Below are positions 59,630 through 64,000 of a stretch of DNA of 64,000 bases, piece after piece. The DNA is taken from NCBI GenBank assembly GCA_016124315.1, contig WGNW01000063.1, positions 1 through 64,000 of the forward strand. Direction: 5' to 3'. The notes beneath the pieces were generated by a model. The model did not search any database. It saw nothing but the letters and a program-made list of their open reading frames with translations, and had not been told where the DNA came from. Every line of letters starts with the position of its first letter. The stretch's first letter is position 1. Origin of the DNA: Alphaproteobacteria bacterium. Its GTDB lineage: Bacteria > Pseudomonadota > Alphaproteobacteria > SMXS01. A program made the translations under genes and the position numbers.

Positions 59630-60739
59630 TCAGCCGAAGATCTTGTGGAGCAGCCTCGCCAACCCGCTGCTGTGCTCGGTGTCGACCTCCACATGGGCGG
59701 AGAGCCCCGCCGCCAGCGGCGGATCGCCGGTGTAATCGGTGAGGTAGACGCGCACCGGCAGGCGCTGGACCACCTTCACCCAGTTGCCCGAGGCGTTCTG
59801 CGGCGGGATCAGCGAGAACTCGGCGCCGGTGGCCGGGCTGATGCTGCCCACGGTGGCGTGCCACGTCTTGTCGGGATAAAGGTCCACCGACACGGTCGCC
59901 TTCTGCCCGGCGTGCACGTGGGTGAGCTCGGTTTCCTTGAAGTTGGCGGTCACCCACAGGGAGCGCGTCGCCACCAGGCTGACCACGGGCTTGCCCGGCT
60001 CCACGTGCTCGCCGAGCTGCAGGTTGACCGAGGCGACGATGCCGTCCTCGGGCGCGCGCACCACGGTGTGCTCCAGGTCCAGCTTGGCCTGCTCGTAGGC
60101 GGCGACGGCCGCCATCACCTCGGGGTTCTTGTCCACGTCCTGGCCGGGATTGCCGTTCAGCCGCGCGTCGATGGACGCCAGGTCCTGTCGCGCCTCGTCC
60201 CGCTTCTGGTTGGCGACGTTGAGGTCGTGCTCGGCCTGGTCGAACCGCACCTTGGAGACCACGCCGCGGGCCACCAGCTCCTTCTGCCGGTCGAACTCCT
60301 TCTTGGCGTAGGCGATGTTCTCGCCGGTGGTGCCCAGGGCCGCCTGCTTCTCCCGGTAGGAGGCCTGGAGCGCGGAAATCTCGTTGCGCGTTGCCTCGAC
60401 CTGGGCCTTGGCCTTGGCCACGGCGATGCGGTACTGGGCGTCGTCGATGCGGAACAGCACCTCGCCGGCCTTCACCCGCTGGTTGGTCTGGGCGTCGATC
60501 TCGACGGCCCGGCCCTCGACCTGGGCGCTGAGGAACGACTTGTTGGCCTGCACGAAGGCGTTGTCGGTGCTGACGTAGCGCCCCGAGAGCAGGTAGATGA
60601 CGAGGCCGGCGATCAGCCCGAGGACGAGCACCACCAGCAGCCCCTTGCGCACCAGTTCGCGCACGGAGAAGCGGGAGGCTTTCTGCTCGTCGCCGGCCTC
60701 GAAGGCGCCGGGTCTCTCGAAACGGGCCAGCTTATTCAT
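59630..60739 (-). CDS. emrA: EmrA/HlyD-family membrane fusion protein
   Basis: A 369-residue periplasmic adaptor with one N-terminal TM (about 33-52, VLVLGLIAGLVIYLLSG). The biotinyl-lipoyl domain part is VSTDNAFVQANKSFLSAQVEGRAVEID. A long alpha-helical hairpin spans about 105-215 (QASYREKQAALG...LNVANQKRDEARQDL). The beta-barrel part contains VRAPEDGIVASVNLQLGEHVEPGK. The marR stop overlaps the emrA start by 8 bp, so all three genes form marR-emrA-emrB. Confidence 0.93.
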   Translation of the reverse strand: MNKLARFERPGAFEAGDEQKASRFSVRELVRKGLLVVLVLGLIAGLVIYLLSGRYVSTDNAFVQANKSFLSAQVEGRAVEIDAQTNQRVKAGEVLFRIDDAQYRIAVAKAKAQVEATRNEISALQASYREKQAALGTTGENIAYAKKEFDRQKELVARGVVSKVRFDQAEHDLNVANQKRDEARQDLASIDARLNGNPGQDVDKNPEVMAAVAAYEQAKLDLEHTVVRAPEDGIVASVNLQLGEHVEPGKPVVSLVATRSLWVTANFKETELTHVHAGQKATVSVDLYPDKTWHATVGSISPATGAEFSLIPPQNASGNWVKVVQRLPVRVYLTDYTGDPPLAAGLSAHVEVDTEHSSGLARLLHKIFG

Positions 60740-61202
60740 GGGCCGCCAGCTCCAGCAGGGTTTCCGTGGTCTTGTTGGTCAGTCTCGCCTTGATGCGCAT
60801 CAGCATCTCGATCAGCTTGTCGCGTTCCCGTGGGGTGAGGTCGCCCAGGATCTCACTCCGCAGTTCCTCGGAAATGGTTTCGAGGCGGTTGATCAGCGGG
60901 CGGGCCTTGGGGGTGAGGAAGAGCATGTAGGCGCGCCGGTCCTGCGGGTCGGCGCGGCGCTCTACGTACCCTGCGCCCTCCAGCTTGTCCAGCAGGCGCA
61001 CCAGGGTGATCGGCTCCACGTCCATGCGGTCGGCGAGCTGGCTCTGGTTGATGCCCTCGACGCGGCGCAGATGCGCCAGCACCCGCCACTGGCTGCGGGT
61101 GAATCCCATGTCGCGGACGCGCCGGTCGAACTCGCGGCGCATCAGCCTGCCAATGTCGTGCACCAGGAAGCCGAAGGTGCGATCCATTTCGTCGGTATGC
61201 AT
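60732..61202 (-). CDS. MarR-family transcriptional regulator
   Basis: A 156-residue winged-helix repressor. The start at 61202 (MHTDEMDRTF) is chosen because the longer frame reads back through the operator region. Key parts: recognition-helix region NQSQLADRMDVEPITLVRLLDKLEGAGYVERRADPQDRRAYML is split by the HTH (about 52-95) and the wing RRADPQDRRAY. It likely autoregulates the marR-emrA-emrB operon through the palindrome at 61228-61250 and responds to a phenolic or pathway-derived ligand. Confidence 0.92.
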   Translation of the reverse strand: MHTDEMDRTFGFLVHDIGRLMRREFDRRVRDMGFTRSQWRVLAHLRRVEGINQSQLADRMDVEPITLVRLLDKLEGAGYVERRADPQDRRAYMLFLTPKARPLINRLETISEELRSEILGDLTPRERDKLIEMLMRIKARLTNKTTETLLELAAHE

Positions 61203-61227
61203 GTTGGTGCTTAATATAGAGCGTCTA

Positions 61228-61250
61228 GATAATATACAATGCTTATTATC
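61228..61250. promoter_or_regulatory. MarR-type operator palindrome
   Basis: A 23-bp imperfect inverted repeat with arms GATAATA and TATTATC and inner CA/TG symmetry. It stands 26 bp upstream of marR and about 97 bp upstream of the P450 gene, in an AT-rich island unlike the flanks. It could regulate both directions. Confidence 0.68.
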
Positions 61251-61321
61251 TTGTGAACGGTAAATCTGGGGTTCAGGGTTCACCGCCCTTTACCGCCGGA
61301 CGGCAACGGGGGTACAAACCA

Positions 61322-61331
61322 TCATGTGTGA
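61322..61331. promoter_or_regulatory. Shared operator candidate just upstream of P450 copy 2
   Basis: TCATGTGTGA, preceded by ACAAACCA and followed by CTTTGGGG, only 15 bp upstream of the ATG. Binding here would overlap or lie next to the ribosome binding site GGGGAG (61336-61341). Confidence 0.42.
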
Positions 61332-61346
61332 CTTTGGGGAGCGATC

Positions 61347-62609
61347 ATGAGCACCACGCTGCAGCAGCCCGACGACCTGAACTTCTTCGACGCCGACACC
61401 CAGGATTGCCCGTACGACGCCTACAAGGTGCTCCGCGAGGAGGCGCCGGTGTGGCGCGACCCGGTCACCGGCTTCTACTACATCACCCGCTACGACGACC
61501 TGCGGCAGGTGCTGCTGGACACCGAGCACTTCAGCAACGAGCGGCCCAAGGTCGCCCGGGACACCGAACGCGCCGAGCGGATGAAGAAGCTCTACGAGGA
61601 GAAGGGCTGGCTGCCGTCGCCGACGCTGGCCGGCCGCGACGATCCCAACCACAAGCAGATGCGCGCCATGTTCGACAACGCCTTCCGGGCGGGGAAGATC
61701 AAGGGCATGGACCCGCTGGTCGAGGAGACCGCCTACAAGCTGATCGACGGCTTCCTTGACGACGGCCACTGCGACTGGGTCAAGCAGTTCGCCGTGCCGC
61801 TGCCGCTGATCATCATCGGCAAGCAGATGGGCGCGAAGGAAGAGGACATCTGGCGCATCAAGGCCTGGACCGACGCCTGGGTGCAGCGACTCGGCATGAT
61901 GCAGACCGAGGACGAGGAGCGCTGGTCGGTCGAGATGGAGATCGAGGCGCAGCACTACTTCCAGCCGATCTTCGAGCGGCTGCGCAAGCAGCCCGACGGC
62001 TCGCTGCTGTCCGACCTGGTGAACACGGTGATCCCGGAATGGGGCCGCCCGCTCAACAACAACGAGCTGCACGCCGAGATGATGGCCGATACCTTCGTCG
62101 GCGGCTCCGAGACCTCCACCAACGCGCTGTCCGCCGGCATGATGCTGGCGATCCAGAACCCGGATGTGTGGGACCGGCTGAAGCAGGGCAACGACAAGGA
62201 CCTGCGCACCTTCGCCGAGGAGGTGCTGCGGCTGGAAAGCCCGGTGCAGAGCCTGTTCCGCATCGCCGCCAAGGACATCGAGCTGCACGGCGTCACGATT
62301 CCGGCGGGCTCGATGATCAACACCCGCTACGCCTCGGCCAACCGCGACGAGGGCCATTTCGAGTGCCCGGAGAAGCTGGACCTGGACCGCAAGAACGCCG
62401 GCAGCCACCTGGCCTTCGGCTCGGGCATCCATCACTGCCTGGGCGCGCCGCTGGCCCGCCGCGAGCTCTACTGGGGCTTCAAGGCCATGGTCGACCGGTT
62501 CGACGAGATCCGCTTCGCCGAGGGCAGGAACGACTTCCGCCACGCGCCCAATTTCTGCCTGCGCGCGCTGAAGGAGCTGCACATCGAATTCACCCCGGCG
62601 AAGCGCTGA
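61347..62609 (+). CDS. Cytochrome P450, class I, soluble (copy 2)
   Basis: A 420-residue P450 related to copy 1 but with a canonical heme loop. I-helix GGSETSTN (E255-T256), E292-x-x-R295 in EEVLRLESP, and thiolate C364 in FGSGIHHCLGAPLARRE. The N-terminus contains DCPYDAYKVLREEAPVW. GGGGAG precedes the ATG. It is divergent from marR, sharing the operator region, and is followed 2 bp after the stop by a lactonase-like gene. The substrate is unknown; the context favours a hydrophobic terpenoid-like or cyclic compound. Confidence 0.94.
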   Translation: MSTTLQQPDDLNFFDADTQDCPYDAYKVLREEAPVWRDPVTGFYYITRYDDLRQVLLDTEHFSNERPKVARDTERAERMKKLYEEKGWLPSPTLAGRDDPNHKQMRAMFDNAFRAGKIKGMDPLVEETAYKLIDGFLDDGHCDWVKQFAVPLPLIIIGKQMGAKEEDIWRIKAWTDAWVQRLGMMQTEDEERWSVEMEIEAQHYFQPIFERLRKQPDGSLLSDLVNTVIPEWGRPLNNNELHAEMMADTFVGGSETSTNALSAGMMLAIQNPDVWDRLKQGNDKDLRTFAEEVLRLESPVQSLFRIAAKDIELHGVTIPAGSMINTRYASANRDEGHFECPEKLDLDRKNAGSHLAFGSGIHHCLGAPLARRELYWGFKAMVDRFDEIRFAEGRNDFRHAPNFCLRALKELHIEFTPAKR

Positions 62610-62611
62610 CC

Positions 62612-63622
62612 ATGGCGCGGGAAAAGCGGGCGCGGGTTGCGCCATCCGTCTTCGCCGCCGCCAGGGCGACGCCGGTCCACACGCCGCCCACCACGACGGT
62701 GCCGGCGGTCAACGTCCGCGTCATCACCGAAGGGCTGCGGTTCCCCGAAGGGCCGGTGGTGATGGACGACGGCAGCGTGCTGGTGGTGGAGATCGAGGGG
62801 CAGGCGCTGACCCGCTGCTACCCGGACGGCAGCGTCGAGGTGGTGGCCGAGGTGCCGGGCGGCCCGAACGGCGCCGCCATCGGGCCCGACGGCGCCTGCT
62901 ACATCACCAACAATGGCGGCTTCGAGTTCCACACCCTGGACAGCGGCCTGGTGCTGCCGGGCCACCAGGCGAGGACCTACACGGGCGGCTCCATCGACCG
63001 GGTCGACCTGAAGACCGGCAAGGTGACCCGGCTCTACGACAGCGTGAACGGCCACAAGCTGTGCGGTCCCAACGACCTGATGTTCGACCGGGACGGCGGC
63101 TTCTGGTTCACCGACCTGGGCCAGGGCCGGGCGCGCGAGCAGGACCGGGGCGGCCTCTACTACGCCAGGCCGGACGGCTCGTTCATCACCGAGGCGGTCC
63201 ACCCGCTGCTCACGCCGAACGGCTGCGGCATCTCGCCCGACGGCAAGCGGGTCTACGCAGCCGAGTCCATGAGCGGCCGGCTGATCGCCTTCGACATCAC
63301 CGGCGAGGGCACGGTGGCGGGCCCCCGCGGCCTGTTCCCCGGCACCGTGATCGCCTGCCCCGGCGGCAACACCTACTGGGATTCCCTCGCCATCGAGGCG
63401 GACGGCAGCATCGTCATCGCCACCCCGGTGAAGGGCGGGCTGACCCGCGTGACCCCTGACGGTTCGGTGATCGAGCACACGCCGCTGGACGACTTCCTCA
63501 CCACCAACGTCGCCTTCGGCGGCCCGGACATGAAGACCGCCTACGTCACCCTTTCCGGCGTCGGCCAGCTGATCGCGCTGGACTGGCCCCGGCCGGGCCT
63601 GAGGCTGCCGTTCACGGCGTAG
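62612..63622 (+). CDS. SMP-30/gluconolactonase-family lactonase
   Basis: A 336-residue six-bladed beta-propeller enzyme that hydrolyses lactones with a divalent metal. Signature motifs: LRFPEGPVVMDDGSVLV, PNGAAIGPDGACYITNNGG, GPNDLMFDRDGGFWFTD, TPNGCGISPDGKRVYAAES and SLAIEADGSIVIAT. The metal-ligand Glu and Asn residues lie in these. The ATG is 2 nt after the P450 stop, so translation is coupled. A pathway in which P450 or BVMO-like oxidation creates a lactone that this enzyme opens is plausible. Confidence 0.92.
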   Translation: MAREKRARVAPSVFAAARATPVHTPPTTTVPAVNVRVITEGLRFPEGPVVMDDGSVLVVEIEGQALTRCYPDGSVEVVAEVPGGPNGAAIGPDGACYITNNGGFEFHTLDSGLVLPGHQARTYTGGSIDRVDLKTGKVTRLYDSVNGHKLCGPNDLMFDRDGGFWFTDLGQGRAREQDRGGLYYARPDGSFITEAVHPLLTPNGCGISPDGKRVYAAESMSGRLIAFDITGEGTVAGPRGLFPGTVIACPGGNTYWDSLAIEADGSIVIATPVKGGLTRVTPDGSVIEHTPLDDFLTTNVAFGGPDMKTAYVTLSGVGQLIALDWPRPGLRLPFTA

Positions 63623-63638
63623 TTCTTTGTAGCCGTCA

Positions 63639-63656
63639 CCCCGCCGAAGGGCGGGG
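63639..63656. repeat. Short REP-like hairpin
   Basis: CCCCGCC-GAAG-GGCGGGG with 7-bp stem and tetraloop, preceded by CGTCA and followed by TCCAG. These flanks are typical of dispersed extragenic palindromes in alphaproteobacteria. It also lies 17 nt behind the lactonase stop and could help end that transcript, though no U-tract follows. Confidence 0.6.
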
Positions 63657-63729
63657 TCCAGGCCTGGCGGAGGCGCCGACTGGATCACTGTCCGCGCGGG
63701 GGGGCAAGCCTATCTCTCACCCGCTCAGG

Positions 63730-63820
63730 TCGAGTGATTTGGCGTTGTGCGCCAAATCGTATCGAGACCCGGCCGCCGGTTCCGCGCATCTCGATACACG
63801 GCCCTGCGGGCCGCACTCGA
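63730..63820. repeat. 91-nt cloverleaf-forming repeat element
   Basis: Closing stem TCGAGTG (63730-63736)/CACTCGA (63814-63820) encloses three hairpins in series. These are ATTTGGCG/CGCCAAAT (63737-63744, 63750-63757), GTATCGAGA/TCTCGATAC (63759-63767, 63789-63797) and CGGCCC/GGGCCG (63799-63804, 63808-63813). All base pairs are Watson-Crick. There is no ORF. It may be a mobile miniature element or a structured RNA; no function can be assigned. Confidence 0.65.
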
Positions 63821-63858
63821 TGCGAGCGCAGGATTTGGAATCAGCCGGGAGGCGGCCC

Positions 63859-63947
63859 CTGGATTGCCGCGTCGGCTGCGCCTCCCCGCAATGACGGTCC
63901 GGGGCCTTTTACGGTTCCGTCACTGCGAGCGCAGCGTAGCAGTCCAG
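63859..63947. repeat. Long imperfect REP-like hairpin
   Basis: CTGGATTGC (63859-63867) pairs with GCAGTCCAG (63939-63947), GCTGCGC (63875-63881) with GCGCAGC (63929-63935), and GCAATGACGG (63888-63897) with CCGTCACTGC (63917-63926), using G-U pairs where they differ. The sequence class GATTGCCGCG...GCAATGACGG...GCGAAGCAATCC is a known kind of dispersed repeat in alphaproteobacterial genomes. Confidence 0.65.
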
Positions 63948-63967
63948 CGCCTCGGGAACGGACGCGC

Positions 63968-64000
63968 CTACTTCCCCTCGAACCTGGGCTCGCGCTTTTC
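63968..64000 (-). CDS. C-terminal end of a probable enoyl-CoA hydratase (runs off the window)
   Basis: Ten codons plus stop read EKREPRFEGK on the minus strand. This ending is characteristic of crotonase-family enoyl-CoA hydratases, which often end in ..K.P.F.G. The identification rests on these residues only and is provisional. It would fit a beta-oxidation role next to the acyl-CoA ligase pathway. Confidence 0.45.
   Translation of the reverse strand, partial: EKREPRFEGK

Noticed and set aside
1-64000. CRISPR array, prophage or complete insertion sequence
   Set aside because: No regularly spaced direct repeats, transposase, integrase or phage structural genes are visible in this window.

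Overview
This window is high-GC DNA (roughly two thirds G+C by eye) with tightly packed, often 4-bp-overlapping genes. It most likely comes from a free-living alphaproteobacterium. Supporting features are a soluble NAD-linked formate dehydrogenase (fdsGBA), an NrsF/ECF sigma pair, an lpiA/mprF-acvB operon, squalene-hopene cyclase, a phasin with a PhaR-like box, a wax-ester/DGAT acyltransferase, TonB-dependent receptors, and P450s next to MDR/SDR/acyl-CoA ligase genes. The exact genus cannot be read from the sequence.

Layout. 1-2431 (minus): fdsG-fdsB-fdsA, with fdsA cut by the window edge. 2534-8756: a large Sel1-repeat secreted protein, a hybrid sensor kinase and a Gly/Tyr/His-rich lipoprotein. 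9070-11733: an arylsulfotransferase-like secreted protein facing an LLM oxidoreductase/SnoaL pair. 11867-16495: an oxidative-damage repair locus made of a Met-rich exported peptide, NrsF anti-sigma, ECF sigma, an MsrP-like molybdoenzyme with a membrane cytochrome b, and exported MsrA and MsrB. 16515-19233: small hypothetical genes, tRNA-Thr(CGU) and a PEP-CTERM protein. 19524-23497: acvB-like and mprF. 23594-30610: two MFS transporters, an LLM oxidoreductase, a 56-aa ORF and a large autotransporter. 31086-32770: an RhlE-like helicase and a cold-shock protein. 33046-34052: a lower-GC two-gene cassette resembling a toxin-antitoxin pair. 34064-42369: hopene cyclase, ferrochelatase, two tandem MDR reductases, a hydrolase, a phasin and a WS/DGAT. 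42373-63622: an uptake/catabolism/efflux island with an MFS transporter, two near-duplicate TonB receptors, an ABM-ABM-P450-MDR-SDR-FeADH-acyl-CoA ligase operon, a DAP-dehydrogenase-like reductase, an EmrAB-type pump with MarR, and a second P450 with a lactonase. 63623-63967: a cluster of three structured repeats. 63968-64000: the last codons of a probable enoyl-CoA hydratase.

Two multi-gene systems stand out. First, the ECF sigma locus carries three copies of the same bipartite promoter, GTAAC(C/G)-N16-CGAATG. They lie upstream of the Met-rich peptide, the cytochrome b/MsrP pair and the msrA-msrB pair, so a complete envelope methionine-oxidation buffering and repair regulon can be read directly. 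Second, a 10-bp near-palindrome, TCA-N-G(C/T)GTGA in an A-rich/G-rich context, lies in front of both TonB receptors, the ABM/P450 operon and the second P450. This suggests that one unknown regulator coordinates uptake and oxidation of a shared hydrophobic substrate. The 91-nt cloverleaf repeat near the right end is a third unexplained structure.
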